Numbered from the stretch's first letter, positions 1 through 8,372 are shown. The stretch is DNA of 64,000 nt from SHXO01 sp964523885 (GCA_964523885.1 CAZFYX010000085.1:124001-188000); one strand, 5' to 3'. Numbers and translations: made by a program. Notes: generated by a model not told the origin, from the letters alone.

Positions 1-1
1 C

Positions 2-1078
2 CAGATCAACGCCCGCGGGGGCGTGGCGGGCACCCAGAAGATCGAGCTGGTGCTGCTCGACAGCAAGAACAACCCGCAGGAAGCGGGGCTGGTGCTGCAG
101 CAGGCGATCGACCAGAACGTCCGCTACGTGTACCAGGCCGCCGGGTCGGTGGTGGGCGGGGCGCTGCTCGAGGCCGTCGGCAAGTACAACGCGCGCAACC
201 CGGACAAGGCGGTCCTGTACCTCAACCACGGCGCAATCGAGCCGAGCTTCACCAACGAGCGCTGCAACTTCTGGCACTTCCGCTTCGATTCGCACCAGAT
301 CATGAAGATCGGCGCGTTCACCGATGCGGCCGCGCGCGACAGGAGCGTGCACAAGGTCTACCTGATCAACCAGGACTACAGCGCGGGGCAGGTGTTCGCG
401 CGCGAGACCCGCGCGATGCTCGCGCGCAAGCGGCCCGACATCGAGATCGTCGGCGACGACCTGCACCCCCTGGGCAAGGTGAAGGATTTCTCGCCCTACA
501 TCGCCAAGATCAAGGCCTCCGGCGCCGACACGGTGATGACCAACAACTGGGGCAACGACATCGCGCTGCTCATCAAGGCGGCGAAGGACGCCGGCCTGAA
601 CGTGTCGTGGTATGCGATGTACGTCTATCTCACCGGTACGCCCGCGATGGTCGGCGACCCCGGTGGCGGCTCGGTGAAGACGCTGATGTCCTGGCATGCC
701 AACATCGCGGACAACCAGCTCGAGTCCTACGCCAACGCCTACAAGGCCCGGTACAAGGCCGACTGGGGCTGGCTGCCGGGGTACCTCGCGCTGCAGATGC
801 TCGCGCGCGCGATGGACCAGGCGAAGTCGACCGATCCGGTGAGGGTTGCGCTCGCGCTCGAGAACATGCGCTACGACGGCCCGACCGGGCAGGTGTGGAT
901 GCGCGCGGAGGACCACCAGCTCAGCCAGCCGCTGTACCTGGCGAGCTTCGCGAAGGCCGGCCAGCCCGGCGTGAAGTACGACGTGGAGAACACCGGCTTC
1001 GGCTGGAAGACCGAGGTGCGCATCGAAGCGAAGGACACGGTGATGCCGCACACCTGCAGGATGCAGCGACCGGAATAG
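2..1078 (+). CDS. ABC transporter substrate-binding protein, 3' part
   Basis: This is a periplasmic binding protein of the branched-chain amino acid/amide type (Peripla_BP_6 fold) that would deliver a ligand to an ABC importer. The frame is already open at base 2, reading INARGGVAGTQKIELVLLDS, which is the usual segment just after the first beta-alpha unit, so the signal peptide and roughly the first 60 residues lie outside the window. Later family features are the SVVGGALLEAVGKYN loop, the ligand-hinge region around NNWGNDIALLIKAAKDAG and the C-terminal WKTEVRIEAKDT. An AhpD-like gene follows after 32 bases. The ligand cannot be told from sequence, and no permease or ATPase partner is present downstream. 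Confidence 0.88.
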   Translation, partial: QINARGGVAGTQKIELVLLDSKNNPQEAGLVLQQAIDQNVRYVYQAAGSVVGGALLEAVGKYNARNPDKAVLYLNHGAIEPSFTNERCNFWHFRFDSHQIMKIGAFTDAAARDRSVHKVYLINQDYSAGQVFARETRAMLARKRPDIEIVGDDLHPLGKVKDFSPYIAKIKASGADTVMTNNWGNDIALLIKAAKDAGLNVSWYAMYVYLTGTPAMVGDPGGGSVKTLMSWHANIADNQLESYANAYKARYKADWGWLPGYLALQMLARAMDQAKSTDPVRVALALENMRYDGPTGQVWMRAEDHQLSQPLYLASFAKAGQPGVKYDVENTGFGWKTEVRIEAKDTVMPHTCRMQRPE

Positions 1079-1110
1079 CCGTCCCGTCGCGCAGGATTCC
1101 AAGGAGCACG

Positions 1111-2184
1111 ATGGCGCAACTTCTCACCGAGATCGAATGGAGTCCGCCGCTGTTCACGCCGCCGGCGGACCCGGAGTGGAACGCAGAGCTCAAGCAGCGC
1201 TTCGGGATGGCATCCGGCATGCTGCGCCACGTTGCACCGCTGCCGTGGCTGCGCACCACCTGCGCAACTTGGCAGCTCTACCCGATCACGCGCCTGCCCC
1301 TGCGCCTGGCAGACCTCATCTTCCTCGTCGTGTCGCAGGAGAACGCTTGCCGCTACTGCTACGGTGCAGCGCGCGCGCACCTGCGCGTCCTGGGCTATTC
1401 CGAGCGCGCCGTCAACCAGCTCGAGCGTCAGCTCCAGCTCGCCGAGCTGGACGCGAAGGACCAGGCCTTCCTGCGCTTCTGCCGCCAGCTCGCGCGCAGC
1501 AACCCGCGGCCCGCGCGGGCCGAGCGCGACGAGATGCTGGCGGCGGGATTCACGGCGGAGCAGGTGGCGGAGACCGCCTTCCTGGTTGCGGGCAACGCGT
1601 TCGGCAACCGCGTGGCGACCTTCCTCGCCACGCCGCCGGAGCTGATGTTCGAACGCCTCGGACGCTCCTGGGCCGGCCGGCTGCTCAAGCCGATGTTGCT
1701 GGTGGCCAACCGCAAGACCATGCCGATGCCGCGCGACTTCGCGGTGCCGGCGGGCGCGCCCTTCGAGCGCATCACGCGCCCGCTCGCCGGGCTGCCTGCT
1801 GCCTGGGTGCTGCACCAGTCGCTCACTGCCGCGTTCGAGTCGACCGTGCTGTCGCGCCGGATCAAGGTACTGGTCTTCGCCGTGGTCGCGCGCATCCTCG
1901 AGTGCCAATTCTGCCCCTCCGAGGCGTTGCGGATGCTCGAGCAGGAAGGCTTCGGCACCGCCGAGGTGGAGACCATCCTGTCCTCGCTTGCGTCCAACCG
2001 GCTCGACGCCACCGAGGCTGCGGTGCTGGAGTGGGCCCGCGAGACTGTGCGCTATCAGCCGCAGGTGATCCAGCGGCAGACCCGCGCGCTGCTCGAGCGG
2101 ATCGGCACCCAGTGCACGCTCGAAGCGGTCGGGACCGCCGCCCTGGCCAATTCCACGGTGCGCCTCGCGATGCTCGCCGAATGA
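1111..2184 (+). CDS. AhpD/carboxymuconolactone decarboxylase-like protein, two domains
   Basis: A 357-residue protein of the AhpD-like all-alpha superfamily, which includes peroxidase-related reductases and carboxymuconolactone decarboxylases. The start at 1111 follows a good AAGGAG site. The first half carries ENACRYCYGAARAH, a CxxC pair with a histidine seven residues after the second cysteine; the usual AhpD spacing is four. The second half has LECQFCPSEALRML, a second CxxC without a nearby histidine, so this looks like an internal duplication. It overlaps the following cyclase gene by four bases (ATGA), which implies translational coupling. A thiol-based redox role is inferred from the cysteine pairs; the substrate is unknown. 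Confidence 0.75.
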   Translation: MAQLLTEIEWSPPLFTPPADPEWNAELKQRFGMASGMLRHVAPLPWLRTTCATWQLYPITRLPLRLADLIFLVVSQENACRYCYGAARAHLRVLGYSERAVNQLERQLQLAELDAKDQAFLRFCRQLARSNPRPARAERDEMLAAGFTAEQVAETAFLVAGNAFGNRVATFLATPPELMFERLGRSWAGRLLKPMLLVANRKTMPMPRDFAVPAGAPFERITRPLAGLPAAWVLHQSLTAAFESTVLSRRIKVLVFAVVARILECQFCPSEALRMLEQEGFGTAEVETILSSLASNRLDATEAAVLEWARETVRYQPQVIQRQTRALLERIGTQCTLEAVGTAALANSTVRLAMLAE

Positions 2185-2969
2185 CCGGCCTGCTGCTCGT
2201 GCTGCTGGCCGCGGCCGCCGGATTGGGCGCCTGGGCCCTGCTGCAACGCACGCAGTTGCGGCAGGTCGAGCGCGTCCTCCAGGACACCAACGGGCGGCTC
2301 GAACGGCTGCAGGTGCACTTCGCCCGCTTCGCGCCCAACGACGTGGTGGAGCAGCTCACCGAAGCGCAGCCCGGACTGCACGCGAGCCGGCGCATCGTCA
2401 CGGTGCTGTTCGCGGATCTCAAGGGCTTCACCGCGCTCAGCGACCGCATGGATCCGGAGCAGATGCTGCCCATCCTCAACGGCTACTTCCAGGCGATGAC
2501 CCGGCCGATCGTCGAGCACCACGGCCGGGTGACCGAGCTCATCGGCGACGGCCTGCTGGCGCTGTTCGGCGCACTCGAGCCCAACCCATGGCAGGCGCGC
2601 GATGCGGTGCTCGCCGCGCTCGCGATGCGCCAGGAGCTGGAGCGCTACAACCAGTCGCTCGCGGCGCGCGGGCTGCCCACCCTGCAGATGGGCATCGGCA
2701 TCCACCGTGGCGAGGTGCTCGCCGGCGTGATGGGCAACGAGGAGTTGAGCAAGTTCGGCGTGGTGGGCGACACCATCAATGTGGCAGCACGGGTCGAGAC
2801 GCTCACCCGCGAGATGGGCGTCGACCTGCTCGTCACCGACGACGTCCGGCGCGAGCTGGACCCGCGCTTCCGGATGCGGCCGATGCCCCCGGCCGCGGTG
2901 AAGGGCAAGCCCGAGCCCATCCTCACCTATCACGTCGAGAGCGTGACAACGCCGGCTGCGGTGGCCTGA
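2181..2969 (+). CDS. Membrane-anchored class III adenylate/guanylate cyclase
   Basis: A 262-residue protein with one N-terminal membrane segment (about residues 3-21), a short heptad-like stretch (25-48) and a class III cyclase homology domain (about 70-260). The metal-binding aspartates are D79 in LFADLKGFT and D123 in ELIGDG. The transition-state asparagine and arginine lie in GDTINVAARVE (N200, R204). The position that is lysine in adenylate cyclases is E119, as in guanylate cyclases, while the second purine-selecting position is G193 rather than Asp or Cys. The nucleotide product is therefore uncertain. The gene begins inside the stop codon of the AhpD-like gene. Such enzymes work as homodimers. 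Confidence 0.85.
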   Translation: MTGLLLVLLAAAAGLGAWALLQRTQLRQVERVLQDTNGRLERLQVHFARFAPNDVVEQLTEAQPGLHASRRIVTVLFADLKGFTALSDRMDPEQMLPILNGYFQAMTRPIVEHHGRVTELIGDGLLALFGALEPNPWQARDAVLAALAMRQELERYNQSLAARGLPTLQMGIGIHRGEVLAGVMGNEELSKFGVVGDTINVAARVETLTREMGVDLLVTDDVRRELDPRFRMRPMPPAAVKGKPEPILTYHVESVTTPAAVA

Positions 2970-3051
2970 CCCATCCCGTTGCACCGCACCGCTCGGTCCA
3001 CGCGACCGGCCGTCGATGCGATACTTGCCGCCGTCACATCGGAGCCGAGGC

Positions 3052-3819
3052 ATGGAAGAGACGATCCTCATCGAGCGGCAACCCCGCATCGCCATCGTGC
3101 GCATGAACCGTCCCGCGCGGCGCAACGCGCTCTCGGTCGACTACATGCGCGCGCTGACGCGCACCGCGGAATCGCTGCGGGACGATGCGTCGGTCGACGT
3201 CGTGCTGCTCACCGGCGCGCCCGACTGGTTCTCCGCCGGCGCAGACCTGAAGGACGAGGCGCGCTGGTCGATCGGCGCGAAGCCGCTGGTCGAGCAGCGT
3301 GAGATCAGCCAGACCGGCTACCGCCTGGCGCGCGCATGGGAAGAGCTGCCGCAGATCACCATCGCGGCGATCGAAGGCTACGCGGTCGGCGGCGGCTTCG
3401 CGCTCGCGCTCGCCTGCGACTGGCGCGTGCTGGCCGAGGACGCGTTCGTGAGCCTGCCCGAGATCAACCTCGGCATTCCGCTGACCTGGGGGACGCTGCC
3501 CCGCCTGATCGCACTCGGCGGGCCCGCGCGCGCCAAGCGGCTGACCATCCTCTGCGAGCGCGTCGACGCTCGCGAGGCGCTGGCGCTGGGCTTCGTGGAC
3601 TACGTCACGGAGCACGGCGGCGCGCTCGACGAGGCCCGGCGCATCGCCGCGCGCGTGCTCGAGATGCCGCAGGGCTCCGTCCGCATGAGCAAGGAGACGA
3701 TCAACGCCACCGCCTACGCGCTGGCGCACCTGGCATCCCACGCCGGTGCCGATCAGTTCAACCTGGCAGCGCAGGGGGCCGACGCGGCTGCCGCGCGCGC
3801 ACGCTTCCGCAGATCATGA
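3052..3819 (+). CDS. Enoyl-CoA hydratase/isomerase (crotonase) family protein
   Basis: A 255-residue crotonase-fold protein acting on an acyl-CoA. The start at 3052 is preceded by a purine-rich GGAGCCGAGG. The oxyanion-hole segments are visible: SAGADLKD, which also contributes to CoA binding, and GYAVGGGFALALACD. The glutamate equivalent to rat hydratase Glu164 is present in LPEINLGIP, but the Glu144 position in the GGGFALALACD helix is alanine. Hydratases need both glutamates, so an isomerase, hydrolase or other crotonase reaction is as likely. It stands 82 bases after the cyclase gene and shows no obvious pathway neighbours. Confidence 0.85.
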   Translation: MEETILIERQPRIAIVRMNRPARRNALSVDYMRALTRTAESLRDDASVDVVLLTGAPDWFSAGADLKDEARWSIGAKPLVEQREISQTGYRLARAWEELPQITIAAIEGYAVGGGFALALACDWRVLAEDAFVSLPEINLGIPLTWGTLPRLIALGGPARAKRLTILCERVDAREALALGFVDYVTEHGGALDEARRIAARVLEMPQGSVRMSKETINATAYALAHLASHAGADQFNLAAQGADAAAARARFRRS

Positions 3820-3918
3820 GCGCCTGGGCTGCGAGGCCATGAGGTCGGTCGCGGGTTACACTTGCCGACGGCATAGCCTTTGCATGGGCAAGGGAACTCA
3901 TCTCCAGGAGACAGCTCG

Positions 3919-4203
3919 ATGCAAGTCCGGCTTTCGTCCCGCCCGTTCGCGGTGCTGTGCTGCGCCATCGCATGCGGGTTTGCAGTAACCGCGAGCGCAC
4001 AGAACACCCAGCCCGACCCCGTACTCGATCCTGACGCGGTCAAGGCGGACCCGGTGCTCTCTCCGGATGCAGTCCGCCCCGACGCGGTGCTGTCTCCGGA
4101 CGCGGTGAAACCCGATCGCGTGCTCTCGCCAGGGGCGGTGCGGCCGGACGCGGTCCTGTCCCCAGACGCCGTGCCGGCCGATCCGGTGCTGCCGGCAAAC
4201 TGA
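3919..4203 (+). CDS. Small exported protein built of 11-residue repeats
   Basis: A 94-residue protein I do not recognise. The start at 3919 follows CCAGGAG. Residues 1-28 form a Sec-type signal peptide ending in TASAQ. Nearly all the rest is a tandem undecapeptide of consensus DxVLSPDAVxP, five to six copies, alternating DPVL, DAVL and DRVL; the last copy breaks off at DPVLPAN. The unit is acidic and proline-rich with no cysteine or aromatic residue, so an extended periplasmic or secreted peptide is likely. It ends 19 bases before the convergent PQQ dehydrogenase gene. The repeat is regular in protein and DNA, which suggests recent expansion by slippage. Confidence 0.7.
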   Translation: MQVRLSSRPFAVLCCAIACGFAVTASAQNTQPDPVLDPDAVKADPVLSPDAVRPDAVLSPDAVKPDRVLSPGAVRPDAVLSPDAVPADPVLPAN

Positions 4204-4222
4204 GCGTCGTAGAGGACGCAGG

Positions 4223-6016
4223 CTACTTCGGCAACGCAAAGACCTGGATGGCGTCGCCCTGCTTGAACCCGAACAGCTGATTGCCGCCGGCCGCGACCGC
4301 GATGAACTGGCGCCCGTCCACCTCGTAGGTGACCGGCGGTGCGTTGACGCCCGCACCGGCGTCGTGCTGCCACAGCAGCTTGCCCGTCCTCGAGTCATAG
4401 GCGTTGAACATGCCGCGGCCTTCGCCAGTGAACAGGAGGTCGCCCGCAGTGGCCAGGACGCCACCGACCAGGGGTTGGGCGGTCTTGACCTGCCACTTGA
4501 TCGCGCCAGCGGCCCGCGTATCGATCGCGCTGAGCAGCCCCCACGTCGGGCCGCCGTCCGGTTCCAGCGAGGTGTAGCGGACTGCCGGCTTGTCGCCCGT
4601 GGCGGGCAGCTCCTTCACCGTGTAGCGCATCGGCCAGTGGATCGCCGCAACGTAGGCCAGCCCCGTGCGGGGATCGAACGATACCGGCGACCAGTTGGCG
4701 CCGCCTGCGCCGCCCGGGGCGATGACGATGCCTTCCGGGGTGGGGCGCATGAACGTGTTCGAGTGCGGTGCGAACTCCTCGGAGCGGTACAGCAGGGTGC
4801 CGTCGCGACGGTCGATCACGTACATCCAGCCGGTCTTGCCCGCGTGCGCAACAGCGGGGATCACGTCGGAGCCCCTGATCACATCGAGCAGCACTGGCGG
4901 GCTGGCCACGTCGTAGCCCCACAGGTCGTGCGGCACGACCTGGTAGTACCACTTCACCTTGCCGGTGGCGGCATCGAGCGCCACCAAGGAGACGGTGTAG
5001 AGGTTGTCCCCGGGCCGGGTCAGGTCGTCCATCTGTGGAGAGGGATTTCCCACGCCCACGAACAGGGTGTTGGTCTTGACATCGAAGGCCGGCGTGGTCC
5101 AGGCCGAGCCGCCGCCGCGCTTCGCCGCATCCGGATACCTGGGCGCCGCGGCACGTTCGCCGGGGATGTCGCGATAGAGCTTCTCGCCGCTCGGCGTCGT
5201 GGTGCGGAACTCGCCCTCCCAGCCGGTCGGAGGCGTCGAGTCGAACTGCCAGACACGCTTGCCCGTGCTCGCATCGAACGCCGCGTAGAAGCCCGCGCGC
5301 TGGCTCTGCCCTGCGATCCCCACGACCGCACCCAGGGGCGCACCGTCGCGCTCGGACTCCAGGTGCAGCCCGTAGCCGACACCGGTGATACCGACGATCA
5401 CCTTGCCCGCCACGACCAGCGGCGCCATGTTCACGCCCACACCCGTCGAGCCCGAGACCTTGCTCTTGCGCTTGGGATCGTCGATGGCGAGTTGATCGGT
5501 CTTCTCGGTGGCTCCATCGAGGTCCTCGACCATCGGGATGTCCCAGACGATCTTGCCGGTCGCCTGGTCGAGCGCGATGAGACGCGCATCGACCGTGCCG
5601 ATGAAGACCTTGCCGTAGGCGACGGCGACCCCGCGGTTGGCCGGGCCGCAGCACATCTTTTCGGTGCGGCGCTTGTGCTGGTACCGCCACAGCTGGGCAC
5701 CGCTGCGCGCATCGAGGGCGACAACGTGGTTGAACGGCAGCGCGACGTACATCACCCCGTCCACCACGATCGGCGAGGCCTGGAACGTGGACGGCACACC
5801 GGTCTTGAACGACCAGGCCGGTGCCAGCTGCGCCACGTTGCCCGAGTTGATCTGCGTGAGCGGCGAGAAGCGCTGGTTGCTGTAGTCGCGGCCGTAGCTC
5901 AGCCAGTTGCGCGTGTCCTGCTGAGCGTTGGCCAGCCGCTGGTCGTCGACGACGCCGGATTGGGCGTGCGCAGCCAGTGCGCAAAGCGCGGCCAGGACGA
6001 GCAGTGTTGGACGCAT
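4223..6016 (-). CDS. PQQ-dependent alcohol dehydrogenase (quinoprotein)
   Basis: A 597-residue periplasmic quinoprotein of the methanol/ethanol dehydrogenase class that oxidises an alcohol or aldehyde and passes electrons to a cytochrome. Residues 1-19 are a signal peptide (ending AAHAQ). The beta-propeller signature appears as repeated ALDxxTGKxxW blades. The vicinal disulphide typical of these enzymes is C122-C123 in KMCCGPANRG. The segment GNPSPQMDDLTRPGDNLY and the HDLWGYDVASPPVL motif match the PQQ/metal-site region. There is no C-terminal CxxCH haem domain, so an external cytochrome would be needed; none is encoded nearby. The start at 6016 is preceded by GAGGAG. Substrate and metal (Ca or lanthanide) cannot be settled by eye. 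Confidence 0.9.
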   Translation of the reverse strand: MRPTLLVLAALCALAAHAQSGVVDDQRLANAQQDTRNWLSYGRDYSNQRFSPLTQINSGNVAQLAPAWSFKTGVPSTFQASPIVVDGVMYVALPFNHVVALDARSGAQLWRYQHKRRTEKMCCGPANRGVAVAYGKVFIGTVDARLIALDQATGKIVWDIPMVEDLDGATEKTDQLAIDDPKRKSKVSGSTGVGVNMAPLVVAGKVIVGITGVGYGLHLESERDGAPLGAVVGIAGQSQRAGFYAAFDASTGKRVWQFDSTPPTGWEGEFRTTTPSGEKLYRDIPGERAAAPRYPDAAKRGGGSAWTTPAFDVKTNTLFVGVGNPSPQMDDLTRPGDNLYTVSLVALDAATGKVKWYYQVVPHDLWGYDVASPPVLLDVIRGSDVIPAVAHAGKTGWMYVIDRRDGTLLYRSEEFAPHSNTFMRPTPEGIVIAPGGAGGANWSPVSFDPRTGLAYVAAIHWPMRYTVKELPATGDKPAVRYTSLEPDGGPTWGLLSAIDTRAAGAIKWQVKTAQPLVGGVLATAGDLLFTGEGRGMFNAYDSRTGKLLWQHDAGAGVNAPPVTYEVDGRQFIAVAAGGNQLFGFKQGDAIQVFALPK

Positions 6017-6186
6017 TGCTGTTCTCCTCAGTTCAGGTAACGGATGGTACCGTCGCGTGGGATCGGCGATCCTTCGATGTCTCGGCGCAGCCCGTTGCGC
6101 CGCGCAAGCCGCCCGGGCCTCGCGCTCCCCCGGCACGGCAGGCCTCGCGTCGGCTGCCGGTCGACACGCAGACAGGGCCAGTGAGG

Positions 6187-7239
6187 CTAAGCGCGCGGTG
6201 CCCGGGCCTGTGCGCTGTAGGCCTCGGCGTAGCGCTTGTAGACGTCCACGCCGATGGAGAACCGGGCCGCGTTGTCCGGCGACAGGGGCCGCGACTCTCG
6301 CGCAGGGTTGCCCGACCAGATGAAGCCGGCCTTCACCTCGGTCCCCGGCTCGGTGACCGCGCCGGCGGCCACCACGGCACCGGTCCTCACGATCGTCCCC
6401 GGGCCGATGATCGAGCCCATGCCGATCACCACGCTGTCCTCGATCTCACAGGCGTGCATGCGCACGTTGTGGCCCACGGTGACCCGGCGGCCGATGCGCA
6501 CGCGCTCTCCGGCCTTCAGGGTGATGCGGGTGTTGTCCTGGATGTTGCTGGCCTCGCCCAGCTCGACCACGCCGCCTTCGGCATCGATCTCCACCCCGAA
6601 CCAGACGCTGGAATGCGGCGCGAGCCGGAGCTCGCCCACGATGGCGGCGGTAGGCGCGACGTAGGCGTTGGGGGCGCTGAAGCGCCCGGCGCCGGTACCC
6701 GGCGCATGGCGCAGCGGTCCGGCAGGCTGCGCTGCCCGCACGACGTCGCCGCCTGCGCCGCCCTCGCGCAGGGCGCGGTGCAGCTGCTGCAGACGCTCGG
6801 CCGACACCTGCTCGACCGGCTTGGCCGGGATGCCCGCATAGAGCCAGCCGCCGGGCAGCACCTTCCCGGGCGGCGCGACGCTGCCGGCGGCGAACACGGC
6901 ACCGGGTCCGACCTCGCAGCCGTCCATCACCACCGCGTGCTCGCCGATGACGCAGTCGTCGCCCACCGAGCAGGCGTGCACCAGGCTGAAGCGACCCATG
7001 GTGCAGCGGCGGCCGATGCTCGTGCCGAACACGCTGTCGGCGATGTGGACGGTGCTGGCTTCGCCGAACCAGCAGTCCTCGCCCACGGTGATGCTCTCGC
7101 CGTCCGCCCGCAGCGTGGTCAGCGGTGCCAGGTGCGTGCGCGGACCGACCTGGGCGCGGCCGATCACGGCGACGGAGTCATCGGCCTGGATGCTGCGGTC
7201 GAGCTGGGGGACGTACTTGAGGTAGGGGAGGACGATCAT
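6187..7239 (-). CDS. Double left-handed beta-helix protein, gamma-carbonic-anhydrase-like
   Basis: A 350-residue protein made of two hexapeptide-repeat (left-handed beta-helix) domains, about residues 20-140 and 185-330, each resembling a whole gamma-carbonic anhydrase or CaiE-like protein. Each shows the G-x-G-A/S...GIPAKP or GNPAR ending. In Cam-type enzymes zinc is held by His81, His117 and His122. Here the aligned residues are F71, R83, H88 in the first domain and T240, H257, H262 in the second, so neither repeat has the full triad. A carbonic anhydrase reaction is therefore doubtful; an acyltransferase-like, carrier or assembly role is possible. It is 170 bases upstream of the PQQ dehydrogenase on the same strand. 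Confidence 0.75.
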   Translation of the reverse strand: MIVLPYLKYVPQLDRSIQADDSVAVIGRAQVGPRTHLAPLTTLRADGESITVGEDCWFGEASTVHIADSVFGTSIGRRCTMGRFSLVHACSVGDDCVIGEHAVVMDGCEVGPGAVFAAGSVAPPGKVLPGGWLYAGIPAKPVEQVSAERLQQLHRALREGGAGGDVVRAAQPAGPLRHAPGTGAGRFSAPNAYVAPTAAIVGELRLAPHSSVWFGVEIDAEGGVVELGEASNIQDNTRITLKAGERVRIGRRVTVGHNVRMHACEIEDSVVIGMGSIIGPGTIVRTGAVVAAGAVTEPGTEVKAGFIWSGNPARESRPLSPDNAARFSIGVDVYKRYAEAYSAQARAPRA

Positions 7240-7404
7240 TGTGGGCAGTCTCGGGTTCAGTGCGTGGCTATGGTAGTGGTGTACGGGGCCGGATGCTCGG
7301 ATCTCGTGCTGGCGCGGAGGGGCTTCTCGATCTGCGCTGCACGCGCCAGCCTGACCCTGCCCACTCGCCTCGAGGGAGAGGGTATCCGACCGGCGCTCCC
7401 GCGC

Positions 7405-7775
7405 CTAGAGCACCGGATTCTCGCGGTAGGTGCCCCACACCGTCTTGAGCGACTCGACGAGGTCCCCCATGGTGGCGCCGGCGGTCACCAGCTCGATCGT
7501 CACCGGCATGATGTTCTGCGACTCGTCGCGGGCGACGGTCACCAGCTGCTCGAGCAGCGCCTGCACCTTCGCGTTGTCGCGGGTCCTGCGCACCGTCTGC
7601 AGCCGCGCCAGCTGGCGCGCCAGGGTGGACGGGTCTCGATGTCGAAGTGCTCGTCGGCCTCGACGTACTTGTTCACGCCGATGACCGGCTTTTCTCCGCT
7701 CTGCTTGCACAGTGCCGTCTCGTAGGCGAAGTCCGCGATGTGCTTCTGGAACCAGCCTTCCTGGATCGGCACACT
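7405..7775 (-). pseudogene. Remnant of acyl-CoA (methylmalonyl-CoA type) mutase large subunit
   Basis: Only the C-terminal about 115 residues of the catalytic subunit of a B12-dependent acyl-CoA mutase remain. The upstream part reads EGWFQKHIADFAYE, then KPVIGVNKYVEADEHFDIET, which is the familiar linker region. Near base 7632 the frame shifts, and the homology continues in another frame as LARQLARLQTVRRTRDNAKV and ends in LVESLKTVWGTYRENPVL at a stop codon at 7405. Everything upstream of about 7775 (the TIM barrel) is missing. It lies next to an IS481 remnant, so insertion followed by deletion is the likely history. It cannot make an active enzyme. Confidence 0.8.
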
Positions 7776-7915
7776 TCCTGGAGCCGCGCGAGGATGGCAC
7801 GATCGCGATCGCACGCCGGCATCGTCTCGCGGACCGGAAACCAGTAGCGGCTGCCCGCGTCGGGACGGCAGGCGTTGTCGTAGCACGGCGGGAACTGCCA
7901 GCACTCCATGCGCAT
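7776..7915 (-). other. Short unexplained frame between mutase and IS remnants
   Basis: Between the two remnants is a short minus-strand reading frame beginning at an ATG at 7915 and reading MRMECWQFPPCYDNACRPD, then SRYWFPVRETMPACDRDRA. It is rich in cysteine, tryptophan and tyrosine and looks more protein-like than a random frame. It has no convincing ribosome binding site and runs out of frame into the mutase remnant. It may be the start of a small gene fused to debris by the same deletion, or chance. I do not recognise a family. Confidence 0.25.
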
Positions 7916-7947
7916 GGGATGGCCTCGTTGCGCTGGATGGGTGCGCG

Positions 7948-8343
7948 CTAGCTGTGAACCGTCAAGAGGTTGTTTCCTGACTTGGTGAGCCTGGACATGG
8001 GGAAGGCGCCGCCGATGCCTGCGTGGGGGCGGTGCCAGTTGTGGTGGTGTTGCCAGCTGGCCAGTGCACGAGCGCGTTGTTGGGAGTTCTGGTAGCTCCA
8101 GCCGTAGGCCCACTCACGCAGCGCTGACTGGATGACGCGCTCGGCCTTGCCGTTGGTCTGAGGCCGGTATGCACGGGTGAACTTGTGGGCGATGCCAAGA
8201 TCGGCGCAGGCCGTGGCGAAGTCCTTGGAGCGGAATGCCGAGCCGTTGTCGGTCAACACCCGACGCACGGTGATGCCCAGGCTGGCGTAGTTGGCCACCG
8301 CGTCGCGCAGGAAGCGCACCGCCTGCGGCGTCTTCTCATCCTG
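7948..8343 (-). mobile_element. Truncated IS481-family transposase (integrase core, C-terminal part)
   Basis: About 130 residues of the C-terminal half of a DDE integrase-core transposase. Visible are VLTDNGSAFRSKDF (second catalytic Asp region), HKFTRAYRPQTNGKAERVIQ (third catalytic region with the glutamate) and HHHNWHRPHAGIGG, the usual IS481 ending. Reading upstream gives DEKTPQAVRFLRDAV, then homology stops and an in-frame stop appears at 8362, so the N-terminal helix-turn-helix and first catalytic Asp are gone. The sequence TGTGAACCGTCAAGAGGTTG beginning at 7953 may be the surviving terminus. No second terminus was found. The element is not active. Confidence 0.8.
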
Positions 8344-8372
8344 GTGGGCTGCGGCGCAGCCCTAGCCGGGAG

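Noticed and set aside
4364..6040. A 558-codon open frame opposite the PQQ dehydrogenase
   Set aside because: It is the antisense shadow of a clear quinoprotein with signal peptide and vicinal disulphide; no motif is visible in the shadow.
6187..7239. Idea that the two gamma-CA-like domains complement each other to form one full zinc site
   Set aside because: At first H65, H88 and H257 seemed to make a set, but alignment of the repeats puts H65 opposite the Q of the second repeat's NIQD motif, not at the zinc position, so the His81 equivalent is missing in both domains.
7948..8343. A complete insertion sequence
   Set aside because: Only the C-terminal half of the transposase is present, an in-frame stop lies at the upstream edge and no second terminus was found.
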